Below are positions 8,944 to 16,341 of a stretch of 64,000 nucleotides of DNA, in pieces. Source of the stretch: Natronococcus occultus SP4 (GTDB lineage Archaea; Halobacteriota; Halobacteria; Halobacteriales; Natrialbaceae). The number at the start of each line of letters is the position of its first letter. Within the stretch, counting starts at the first letter, position 1. The DNA is taken from assembly GCF_000328685.1 (NCBI RefSeq), contig NC_019974.1:3649001-3713000 (forward strand), written 5' to 3'. Position numbers and translations under genes: made by a program. Below the pieces are notes generated by a model. That model was not told the DNA's origin. It saw only the letters and a program-made list of their open reading frames with translations, and did not search any database.

Positions 8944-9600
8944 CTACTCCGTCGCGTCGTCGGACTCGCCGTCCTCGAGCTCGCCGTTCGAGACCGTTAC
9001 CTGGGCGTTCTGGATGACCTTCTCGCCCATCTCGTAGCCCGGCGTGTAGACGTCGGCGATCGTTCCCTCGGGCTCGTCGCTGTCGACCTGCATCATGACC
9101 TCGTGGCGCTGGGGATCGGTCTCGGTGCCCGGTTCGGGATCGATCTCGGAGACGTCCTCGTCCTCGAGGACGCGGTCGAACTCCCGAAGGGTCATCTCGA
9201 CGCCTTCCCGCAGACTCTCGACGTCGTCGCTGTCCTCCTCGAGGGCGCGTTTCAGGTTGTCCCGAACCCCGACGAGTCGCTCGACCAGATCCTCGGTCGC
9301 GCGATCTTTGATCTGTTGCTGGCGCTTTTTCGCGCGTTTCTTGTAGTTCTGGAAGTCGGCCTGCTTGCGCTTGAGCCGGCTCTCGAGGTCCTCGATCTCG
9401 GCCTCGGCGTCCTCGAGTTCGGCGCGGAGCCGCTCGAGTTCGTCCTCGTCGGTCTCGGCCTCGGAATCCGCGTCCGTCTCCGACTCCGCGCTCGGTTCGT
9501 CCGTCTCCTCGGCGCCGACGTCGGCCGCGTCGGCGTCCTCGGAGTGCTCCTCGGACGAGATACCCCGGGCTGACGCGTTCGTGCCCTCGTCTTCGCTCAT
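8944..9600 (-). CDS. grpE: Nucleotide exchange factor GrpE
   Basis: The start is ATG 9600 (MSEDEGTNASARG), giving 218 residues; a longer upstream extension in this frame runs through the promoter region and is rejected. An acidic low-complexity N-terminus (about residues 20-55) leads into a long coiled coil (ELERLRAELEDAEAEIEDL). The GrpE core follows: FQNYKKRAKKRQQQ, RLVGVRDNLKRALEED and RHEVMMQVDSDEPEGTIADV, ending with a beta domain GYEMGEKVIQNAQVTV. GrpE drives ADP release from DnaK. It is divergent from the XPB helicase gene across a roughly 97-nt intergenic region. Confidence 0.97.
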   Translation of the reverse strand: MSEDEGTNASARGISSEEHSEDADAADVGAEETDEPSAESETDADSEAETDEDELERLRAELEDAEAEIEDLESRLKRKQADFQNYKKRAKKRQQQIKDRATEDLVERLVGVRDNLKRALEEDSDDVESLREGVEMTLREFDRVLEDEDVSEIDPEPGTETDPQRHEVMMQVDSDEPEGTIADVYTPGYEMGEKVIQNAQVTVSNGELEDGESDDATE

Positions 9601-9665
9601 GGTCGGGTCAACGACCAGCGGCGGTAAAAGGATTGAGATCCGGACTCGACGGGGAACGATCCGAC

Positions 9666-9673
9666 GATATATG
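9666..9673 (+). promoter_or_regulatory. TATA box of the XPB helicase gene
   Basis: The plus-strand box gatatatg is centred 29 nt before GTG 9698. An in-frame ATG at 9671 overlaps this box, so translation probably starts at the later GTG rather than at that ATG. Confidence 0.5.
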
Positions 9674-9697
9674 TGCCCGCCGACCGCAGTGTCCGGC

Positions 9698-11131
9698 GTG
9701 ACACCGACGGTCGACGAGGACGCCCCCCTCGAGCTCCGATACGAGGACGGCACCGTCCGCCTCGAGGGCGTGACGTCGGAGCTGGCGTCGACGCTGCGGG
9801 AACGGCTCCCCGAGCTCGAGGCCGACCCCCGGACCAGGGGGCAACGCGTCCCCGCCGCGGCGTACGCTCCGCTTCGCGCGGCGCTTTCCCGAGCGGACGT
9901 CGCGTTTCGGGATCGGGTCCTCGAACTGGACTCCCTCCCGGAGCTGCGCTCGGCCTACGAGCTCCGGGCGTACCAGCGGGAGGCGCTGTCGGCCTGGCTC
10001 GAGACCGATCGCTGGGCGGGTCTCGAGGACGGCGAACTACCCGTCGGTCGCGCTCCCGGGGGCGTCCTCGAGCTCCCGACGGGAAGCGGAAAGACCGTCA
10101 TCGCGCTGAAGGCGATCGAGCGCCTCGCGACGCCGACGCTCGTGGTCGTCCCGACGATCGACCTGCTCGAGCAGTGGCAACGGGAGCTCGAACGCGAGTT
10201 CGACTGCGAGATCGGCCGCTTCGGCGGAGGCGAGCAGCGACTCGGACCGATCACCGTCTCGACGTACGACTCGGCCTACCTCAAGGCCGACTCGGTGGGC
10301 GATCGGTTCGGGCTGGTCGTCTTCGACGAGGTCCACCACCTCGGCGGCGAGGGGTACCGCGAGATCGCCCGCCTGCTCGCCGCGCCCGCGCGACTGGGAC
10401 TGACCGCAACGTTCGAGCGACCCGACGGCGCCCACGAGGTCATCGAGGACGTCGTCGGCCACCTCACGTTCCGGATCTCGCCGGACGAACTGGCGGGCGA
10501 CCACCTGGCGCCGTACGACGTGAAACGGCTCGAGGTGTCGCTCACCCCCGAGGAGCGCGAGGCGTACGACCGCAACCAGGAGGTCTTCTCGAACTACCTC
10601 GCGAGGTCGAACATCGAGTTTTCCAGCGGCTCGGACTACCAGGAGCTCGTCAAGCGCTCGGGCTCGGATCCCGAGGCCCGCGAGGCGCTGCTTGCTCGCC
10701 AGCGCGCCCGCGAGATCACGTACGGCAGTCAGGCGAAGGTCGACGCCCTCGCGGACGTCCTCGCGGCCCACCGTGGCGAGCGAATCATCGTCTTCACGGC
10801 GTTCAACGACCTCGCGTACGACGTCAGCGAGCGGTTCCTGATCCCGACGATCACCCACCAGACAGGCGCCGCCGAGCGCCGGGAGATCTTAGAGCGGTTC
10901 CGCGAGGGGACCTACTCGCGGATCGCGACCTCGAACGTGCTGGACGAGGGCGTCGACGTCCCCGACGCGAACGTCGCGGTCGTGCTCTCGGGCAGCGGCA
11001 GCGAGCGGGAGTTCACACAGCGGCTGGGCCGGATCCTGCGCCCGAAGGAAGACGGCGGCCGCGCGCTGTTGTACGAGGTCGTCGCCAGCGAGACCGCCGA
11101 GGAGCGGACCGCGCGGCGCCGACGGGAGTAG
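9698..11131 (+). CDS. XPB/Rad25-type DNA helicase (SF2)
   Basis: About 477 residues from GTG 9698; in-frame GTG 9689 and ATG 9671 are alternative starts. A damage-recognition-like N-terminal region precedes helicase domain 1, with Walker A LPTGSGKTVIALKAI and the box DEVHHLGG. Helicase domain 2 contains IIVFTAFNDLAYDVSERF, TSNVLDEGVDVP and motif VI FTQRLGRILRPKEDGG. Archaeal XPB unwinds or remodels DNA in repair and transcription and forms a helicase-nuclease with Bax1. Bax1 is encoded 6.8 kb downstream in the same orientation rather than adjacently. The gene is divergent from grpE. Confidence 0.93.
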   Translation: MTPTVDEDAPLELRYEDGTVRLEGVTSELASTLRERLPELEADPRTRGQRVPAAAYAPLRAALSRADVAFRDRVLELDSLPELRSAYELRAYQREALSAWLETDRWAGLEDGELPVGRAPGGVLELPTGSGKTVIALKAIERLATPTLVVVPTIDLLEQWQRELEREFDCEIGRFGGGEQRLGPITVSTYDSAYLKADSVGDRFGLVVFDEVHHLGGEGYREIARLLAAPARLGLTATFERPDGAHEVIEDVVGHLTFRISPDELAGDHLAPYDVKRLEVSLTPEEREAYDRNQEVFSNYLARSNIEFSSGSDYQELVKRSGSDPEAREALLARQRAREITYGSQAKVDALADVLAAHRGERIIVFTAFNDLAYDVSERFLIPTITHQTGAAERREILERFREGTYSRIATSNVLDEGVDVPDANVAVVLSGSGSEREFTQRLGRILRPKEDGGRALLYEVVASETAEERTARRRRE

Positions 11132-11217
11132 TCGTCGCCCACCCGAGTCGCGGGACGACCCCCACGCCGTCATACCAAGCCCCGCGACAGAAAAGCCCGA
11201 GTCGACTCGGGTCGCAC

Positions 11218-12126
11218 ATGGAGGTCCTCGTTCGGCTGCTCGCGTTGCTCGTCGTTCTCCTCGTCGGAACGGGACTTCGGGCGTCCGGCGTCCTCGACGC
11301 CGGACGAACGGACACGCTGAACGCCGTCGCCTACTACGTCGCGCTGCCGGCGCTCATCTTCATCTCCACCTACGACCAGGCGATCGGCGAGCTGCTGTCG
11401 TTCGCGCTGGTCGGCGGCCTGCTTGTCGTGTTGTTCACGACGGCGGGGCTCGCGTGGCTCGTCCACCGGCGTCGGGATACGGCCGGCCGCCGGAGCGTCG
11501 CGATCGTCCAGTCGTATCACTCGAATCTGGGCTACCTGGGGCTCCCGCTCGTCGCGGCGACGTTCGCCGACCCGGTGACCGCCATCGCGAGCGTGATCCT
11601 CGGCGTCGTGACGCTGGTGCAGGTGCCGCTGACGATCCTCGTCCTCTCGACGAGCAACGGTGCCGGCGCGGAGCTCGCCGAGGAGCTGCGCGGGCTGGCG
11701 ACCAACCCCGTGCTCGTGTCGCTTCTCGCCGGCCTCGCGGTCGGCTCGCTCGGCGTCGCGTTTCCGGGGCCCGTCGTGGGCGGGCTGGACGTCCTCGGGT
11801 CGCTCGCGCTCCCGCTGGCGTTGCTCTGCGTCGGCGCCTCGCTTGAGGTCGACCTCCCCTCGGTCGACTACGGCGCGACGGGGTCGGTCGTCGCGCTGAA
11901 GATCGTGGCCATGCCGGTGCTGGCGTGGGCCGTCTTCTCGGCGCTGCCCGTCGACACCGAGACCTTCGTCGCGGCGGTCGTCATGCTCGGGACGCCGACG
12001 GCCGTCTCGACGTACGTCTTCGCCGCCGAGCTCGAGGGTGACCCGGAGTTCGCGTCGCTGAACGTGTTTACCACGACGCTGGTCTCGATCGCAACGCTGT
12101 TCGTCCTGATCACGCTGATCACCTGA
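11218..12126 (+). CDS. AEC (auxin efflux carrier) family transporter
   Basis: The 302-residue membrane protein starts at ATG 11218 (MEVLVRLLALLVVLLVGTGL). About ten hydrophobic segments are arranged as two five-helix halves, typical of the AEC/BART superfamily. Conserved family patterns include YYVALPALIF near residue 42, YHSNLGYLGLPLV near 100, and VMLGTPTAVSTYVFAAEL near 255. Substrates of archaeal members are unknown; organic anions are typical. It follows the XPB gene by 86 nt on the same strand and could be read through from it. Confidence 0.88.
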   Translation: MEVLVRLLALLVVLLVGTGLRASGVLDAGRTDTLNAVAYYVALPALIFISTYDQAIGELLSFALVGGLLVVLFTTAGLAWLVHRRRDTAGRRSVAIVQSYHSNLGYLGLPLVAATFADPVTAIASVILGVVTLVQVPLTILVLSTSNGAGAELAEELRGLATNPVLVSLLAGLAVGSLGVAFPGPVVGGLDVLGSLALPLALLCVGASLEVDLPSVDYGATGSVVALKIVAMPVLAWAVFSALPVDTETFVAAVVMLGTPTAVSTYVFAAELEGDPEFASLNVFTTTLVSIATLFVLITLIT

Positions 12127-12187
12127 CGCCGCGGCCCGTACTGGAGACGTTCGGTGGTGAATCGGGCCGAGCCGGGCTGACCCCGGC

Positions 12188-13678
12188 TTACTGATCACCC
12201 TCGTCGGATTCCTGGTCCTCAGGGACGAGCTCCTCGGGATCGACACCCTCCGGCGCCGGATCCGCCAACACCTCGAAGGGGTCGAAGTGTCCCGCGGGTC
12301 CGCCGCGGTCGTCGCCGCGTGCGGGCTCGGCGTCGATCGAGAACGTGTAGGCGCCGGTCATCGTATCGCTGACGAAGACGAAGTCCCGTTCCTCGTTGTA
12401 CGCCGCGCCCCAGGCGAACGGCGGAGTGAACGGGAAGGCGACCTCGTCGGCGCCGTGTGCCGGTGTCCGGTCTCGTTCCGCGGTCGTCGCGTACCGTTCG
12501 AGAGGTTCGGGTGCCCGCGGATCCGTCACGTTTGCGACCCAGGCGCCGTTTCGGTAGCCGCCGTCGACGAGGAGAACCTCGTCGCCGTCGTGGATCACGT
12601 CGTGGAAGTGCGTGGTCCACCAGAACGGCTGCGAATCGGTCATCGGACGGGCGTCCGGCGAGTTCGTGAACCCGATCGGCCGGGGGTCCTCGAGGCTGCC
12701 CTCGTCCCAGCCGACGTCGATGACGTGTTTTCCGCCCGGGAGCTCGTGGCCCAGGGGCGGCGGCGGGACCTCGTCGCCAACGATCACGAGGTCCCGATCC
12801 GGGTCGGGGTGGGCCTGGTGGCAGAACTCCCAGCCTGGTTCGCCGACAGCCGTGTAATCGGAGTAGTCGTCGTAGTCGATCACGCCGATCGGGTCAGTCG
12901 GGGGTTCGAGCGGATCGCTGACGTCGAAGACGGCGTATCCAACGAACGGACCGAAGATGTACGCCGCGTGGATGACCTCGCGTTCGGGGTCGACCTTGAC
13001 GTCGTGACAGTAGCCGTCGATCCCGAACGCGCTGTGGAGCGCGGGGTCGGCCGGGTCGCTGAAGTCGACGGCGATGATCCCGGGCTCCTCGAACTGTTTG
13101 TCGATCACGTAAAGCACTGGCTCCTCGGGGTGTTCGGTGATCTTGTGGACGCCGGTGTTCGGCGTCTCGACGCTGGCGATCACCGCCGGGTCCTCGGGGG
13201 TTCCCTCCTCCCAGCCGAAGTCGACGACCTCGAACCCCTCCTCGCCCTGGGGATCGGGTTCCGGATCCGTTAGCTCGCCTTCGTCCTCGGCCTCCTGGGA
13301 ACGGACGTAAATCCCCTCGCGGAGGGGGTCGAACTTCACGTCGTTCGTCCGGGTGAGTTCGTTCGCCGTCGGAAGTTCGTGGGCGACGCTGGGGTTCTCG
13401 AGCTCCGAGAGGTCGATTAGCGTACTCGCCACGTCGCTGTCGCTCCGCGGGAAACTGCCCATCACGCCCCACTCGCCGTCCGGGGAGACGTGCCCGAACG
13501 TGTACGCGGGCGCGTCCTCGGGAAGGACGTGACCGATCGGATCGATCCGACCGCGGGCTCGTCGCTCGTCGCCGTCGATCTCGGAACTGGGCTCGGCCGC
13601 TACGGGACCGGAACCGATCGTCGCGGTCGCCGCGCCAGCGACAGCGGCTCGCCGTAGCAGGGTGCGTCTCGTCGGCAT
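12188..13678 (-). CDS. Tat-exported LVIVD repeat protein
   Basis: The start at ATG 13678 gives MPTRRTLLRRAAVAGAAT, a twin-arginine signal followed by a short hydrophobic stretch and an AEPSS region, so export by Tat with cleavage near residue 30 is likely. The 496-residue protein contains repeated beta-propeller-like blades with IIAVDFSDPADP, YAVFDVSDPLEP and WVANVTDPRAP, typical of LVIVD repeats. His-rich segments (YCHDVKVD, FCHQAHPDPDRD, TTHFHDVIHDGD) may bind metal. No catalytic assignment can be made. It is convergent with the AEC transporter. Confidence 0.85.
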   Translation of the reverse strand: MPTRRTLLRRAAVAGAATATIGSGPVAAEPSSEIDGDERRARGRIDPIGHVLPEDAPAYTFGHVSPDGEWGVMGSFPRSDSDVASTLIDLSELENPSVAHELPTANELTRTNDVKFDPLREGIYVRSQEAEDEGELTDPEPDPQGEEGFEVVDFGWEEGTPEDPAVIASVETPNTGVHKITEHPEEPVLYVIDKQFEEPGIIAVDFSDPADPALHSAFGIDGYCHDVKVDPEREVIHAAYIFGPFVGYAVFDVSDPLEPPTDPIGVIDYDDYSDYTAVGEPGWEFCHQAHPDPDRDLVIVGDEVPPPPLGHELPGGKHVIDVGWDEGSLEDPRPIGFTNSPDARPMTDSQPFWWTTHFHDVIHDGDEVLLVDGGYRNGAWVANVTDPRAPEPLERYATTAERDRTPAHGADEVAFPFTPPFAWGAAYNEERDFVFVSDTMTGAYTFSIDAEPARGDDRGGPAGHFDPFEVLADPAPEGVDPEELVPEDQESDEGDQ

Positions 13679-13983
13679 TATCGGTACGAGGACTGTTCGG
13701 CCGCGTTCGGTTCCGTTCGGGTTGGTACGGCGTCGAATCGAACGATATGCATGGTTCTGGGACCTCCGTGAGACGCCCGTCTGCCGTCCGGCTGCCGGGC
13801 AGTCGACGTACGTCATCGTCTCCCAAATAGTTGTCAATAGGAAAACACTACTGAGTGTCAACTGCGACGGCGCGTTCGGCTGTCGATCGGGGTCGGCTCG
13901 CGGCGATCGCGTTTCGACAGCTCGACAGGACCCGTACGAGCGACTCGCGTGGCGGATCGATAGCGGCAGGCTCGAGGACGGAC
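13679..13983. other. 305-nt intergenic region, no gene supported
   Basis: The region lies between the downstream ASRT-family gene and the LVIVD gene, both on the minus strand. Weak AT-rich stretches near 13747 and 13826-13860 may be promoter elements for the LVIVD gene. Open frames crossing it lack any recognisable protein and are rejected. Confidence 0.4.
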
Positions 13984-14373
13984 TCACTCGCCGTAGGCGA
14001 GCGTCGAGAGGCCCGCGTTCTCCGATTGGCGGGTATCCTGGCGGCTCCACTGGACGACGACCGGCACGTTCGACTCGACGACGATTCCGTACTCCTCGCC
14101 CAGCGGCGGCGCGTACGGGTCGATCAGGTCGTTAATCCGGACGTGGCGGACGCGGCGAGCAGCGACGCTCAGCGGGTATGGGCCCGCCTCGTTGCCGTCC
14201 GCGTACTGGAGGGTCACCTCGAGGGTCGCCATCTCGTCGCCGGCGTTGAGCAGACACAGTCGCTCGTGGCTGACCATCTCCGGTTCGGGGCCGGTGCTGT
14301 CGACTGGCACGTGCCCGCCGGGGAGCTCCCAGCGCGTCGCTCCGATCGGATCGGTCGCGTCCTCGTCGGTCAT
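13984..14373 (-). CDS. Sensory rhodopsin transducer (ASRT) family protein, copy 2
   Basis: This 129-residue protein has the family pattern of the Anabaena sensory rhodopsin transducer: an N-terminal W-x-PGGHVP, STGPEPEMVSHERLCLLN, then RRVRHVRINDL and a C-terminal VESNVPVVVQWSRQDTRQ. The fold is a small beta-sandwich proposed to bind small molecules. No rhodopsin gene is visible here. The ATG overlaps the stop of the upstream FAD-oxidase gene by 4 nt, so it is the third gene of a translationally coupled operon. It is a diverged paralogue of the first operon gene (15677-16045). Confidence 0.82.
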   Translation of the reverse strand: MTDEDATDPIGATRWELPGGHVPVDSTGPEPEMVSHERLCLLNAGDEMATLEVTLQYADGNEAGPYPLSVAARRVRHVRINDLIDPYAPPLGEEYGIVVESNVPVVVQWSRQDTRQSENAGLSTLAYGE

Positions 14374-15680
14374 GGTTCACCCTCGACTGGCTCGGCCGTC
14401 GGTGCATCGTCGGTCTGCTCACCGTCGCCAGCCGTCGCTCCCAGCAGCTCCTCCAGGTAGTCCGTCATGAACACGCCCCCGGGATCCAGCTCACGGCGCA
14501 GCGCCTGAAATCGCTCCCACTCGGGGTACAGTTCGCTGAGTTCGGGCGCCCGGAGCGTGTGTTTCTTCCCCCAGTGGGGGCGGCCGTCGTACTCGTGGAA
14601 GATCGGTTCGACGTCCTCGAAGTACGGCCAGTGGTCGAGCTCGGCGTTCTGGATGCACGAGATCGTCATCACGTCGCGGTCGTACTCCGTCGAGAGCATC
14701 GCGTCGTCGGCCGCGACGGTGCGGACGAGCAGCCGCCAGCCGACGTCGGCCCGCCAGTTCTCGCGGACTCGTTCGCGGACCTCCTCGAGACAGTCGAACC
14801 CGTCCTCGATCGGAACGGCGTACTCCATCTCGTCGAACTCGCGGCCGATGTCGTCGTGCTCGGGGATCGTCTCCTGCCACCAGCCGGTCTGGTCCTCGAC
14901 GAGCGTTGCGTAGGACAGGTCCTCGTGGTCGGTCCCCCCGCCGGGCGCGTTGAGCAGGCGCAGCTTCACCTCGTCGGAGCGGGGGTACCAGTAGCAGTCG
15001 AAGTTGCGGTTTTCCTCGATCAGGTCAGGGAGATGGTCCCGACACTCGCGCCAGCTCGTACAGTACTCGCGGCGCTGGAGCTTGTAGGTCGTCTGCAGGT
15101 CGAGCGTCACTTCGGTAAAGATCCCGAGCGTTCCGAGCGATACCCGCGCCGCCCGCAGCAGGTCGGGATCGGAGTCGGCGTCGAACTCGCGGATCTCGCC
15201 GGTCCCGGTGACCATCCGCCCGCCGACGAACGAGCCCGCGAGGTTCTCGAATTCGGGACCCGTTCCGTGCGTACCGGTACCGAACGCTCCAGCGACGGTC
15301 TGCATCGTGACGTCGCCGAGGTTCGGCAGCGCGAGGTTTCGATCGTGCAGTTCGGTCCCTGCCTCCTCGAGCGTCGTCCCGGCGTACAGCGTCGCCGTCT
15401 TCGCCTCGGAGTCATGGGAGACGACTCCGGTCAGGTTCGTCAGCGAGACGACGACGTCGTCGGTCCTCACGACGGGCGTCCAGGAGTGGCCCGCGCCGGC
15501 GACGCGGACGGTTCTGTCCTCCTCGGCGCACCGACGAACGATCTCCTGCAGTTCGGACTCGCTCTCGGGCTCGAGGATCTGTGCCGGCTGAAACGAGACG
15601 CTTCCCGACCAGTTCGTCCACTCCTCGGCGTCGGCGTCTTCGTCCGTGATTTCCTCGTCCGACTCCGGGCCCATCGTCAC
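14370..15680 (-). CDS. FAD-linked oxidase of the sugar-lactone oxidase (ALO/GULO) type
   Basis: About 436 residues from GTG 15680, or 434 from ATG 15674; the GTG overlaps the upstream stop as GTGA. The PCMH-type FAD domain begins at SGSVSFQPAQILEP and contains VRVAGAGHSWTPVV, where the His is the position that carries covalent flavin in VAO-family oxidases, then GTGTHGTG and SLGTLGIFTEVTL. The C-terminal ALO domain carries RPHWGKKHTL and ends in LDPGGVFMTDYLEELLG. Related enzymes oxidise aldonolactones or alditols with O2 or a quinone. It is sandwiched between two ASRT-family proteins, suggesting that a sugar-like ligand is sensed or delivered. Confidence 0.87.
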   Translation of the reverse strand: MTMGPESDEEITDEDADAEEWTNWSGSVSFQPAQILEPESESELQEIVRRCAEEDRTVRVAGAGHSWTPVVRTDDVVVSLTNLTGVVSHDSEAKTATLYAGTTLEEAGTELHDRNLALPNLGDVTMQTVAGAFGTGTHGTGPEFENLAGSFVGGRMVTGTGEIREFDADSDPDLLRAARVSLGTLGIFTEVTLDLQTTYKLQRREYCTSWRECRDHLPDLIEENRNFDCYWYPRSDEVKLRLLNAPGGGTDHEDLSYATLVEDQTGWWQETIPEHDDIGREFDEMEYAVPIEDGFDCLEEVRERVRENWRADVGWRLLVRTVAADDAMLSTEYDRDVMTISCIQNAELDHWPYFEDVEPIFHEYDGRPHWGKKHTLRAPELSELYPEWERFQALRRELDPGGVFMTDYLEELLGATAGDGEQTDDAPTAEPVEGEP

Positions 15681-16045
15681 TCACCCGGATGCGCCATCGT
15701 CGTGAGCAAGGCGTTCTCTGCCTGGCGCGAGTCCAGCCGGGTGTGCTGGCAGACCACCGGCACGTCGGACTCGATCACGCTCGCGAAGTCCTCGCCTTTC
15801 GGGATCGGTTCGGGGTCCTCGAGTTCGTTAAACCGGAAGTGTCGGGTTCGCTCGGCGGGGACGGTCAGCTCGTATGGGCCGACGGGTTCGCGATCGGTGA
15901 AGTAGCAGGTGAGTTCGATCGTCGCGTCCTCGTCGGTCGTGTTCAGGACACAGACGGTCTCATGACTCTCCATCTCCGGCTCGGGGCCGGTGCTCTCTTC
16001 GGGGATATACCCTTCCGGAATCGCCCAGGTGTGTTTTCCGGTCAT
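15677..16045 (-). CDS. Sensory rhodopsin transducer (ASRT) family protein, copy 1
   Basis: The 122-residue protein starts MTGKHTWAIPEGYIPEE and shares with the downstream paralogue the block STGPEPEMESHETVCVLN, the ERTRHFRFNEL segment and the tail ESDVPVVCQHTRLDSRQAE. It is the first gene of the three-gene operon and its stop overlaps the start of the oxidase gene. In the copies the central aromatic residue differs (W after VVQ in copy 2, H after VVCQ here), which may alter ligand choice. The protein is predicted soluble with no signal peptide. Confidence 0.83.
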   Translation of the reverse strand: MTGKHTWAIPEGYIPEESTGPEPEMESHETVCVLNTTDEDATIELTCYFTDREPVGPYELTVPAERTRHFRFNELEDPEPIPKGEDFASVIESDVPVVCQHTRLDSRQAENALLTTMAHPGE

Positions 16046-16205
16046 CGTCCTGTAGTGACGGCGGGCACGTGGATAACGAACCGGCCTGTACCCTCAGGCG
16101 AGGACCCGCGCCTCGCGAGTCCGACGCGGTCGCGGCCCGAGACAAAACCGCCCGACTCCGGGCGAGTCGATAGCTATATACCGTCGCTGTGTGCCAGCTT
16201 CACCC

Positions 16206-16340
16206 ATGGTGCTGGGAGTACCCACGGGAACCGCCGTCGCGCTGTTCGTGATGGTGGCACTCCCGATCGCGACGCTCGTCCTGTACTGGATCGATCGAAC
16301 GACCAACGACGGCTACGTCTCGGTCCTGGGGAGGCGGTAA
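16206..16340 (+). CDS. Symporter small accessory protein (44 aa)
   Basis: ATG 16206 opens a frame that ends at TAA 16340, one base before the ATG of the sodium:solute symporter. The peptide has one membrane helix (residues 7-29, VALFVMVALPIATLVLYWID) and a short polar tail ending VSVLGRR. Single-helix proteins directly upstream of SSS-family transporters are a known accessory class. The tight spacing supports co-translation. It is short and easily missed by gene finders. Confidence 0.75.
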   Translation: MVLGVPTGTAVALFVMVALPIATLVLYWIDRTTNDGYVSVLGRR

Positions 16341-16341
16341 A

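Noticed and set aside
9673-11217. Arg/Pro-rich extension joined in frame to the AEC transporter
   Set aside because: It overlaps the XPB coding sequence in another frame; the transporter starts at ATG 11218 with a clear first membrane helix.
13679-14050. N-terminal extension of the LVIVD protein
   Set aside because: It would place the twin-arginine signal inside the protein; the RR motif fixes the start at 13678.
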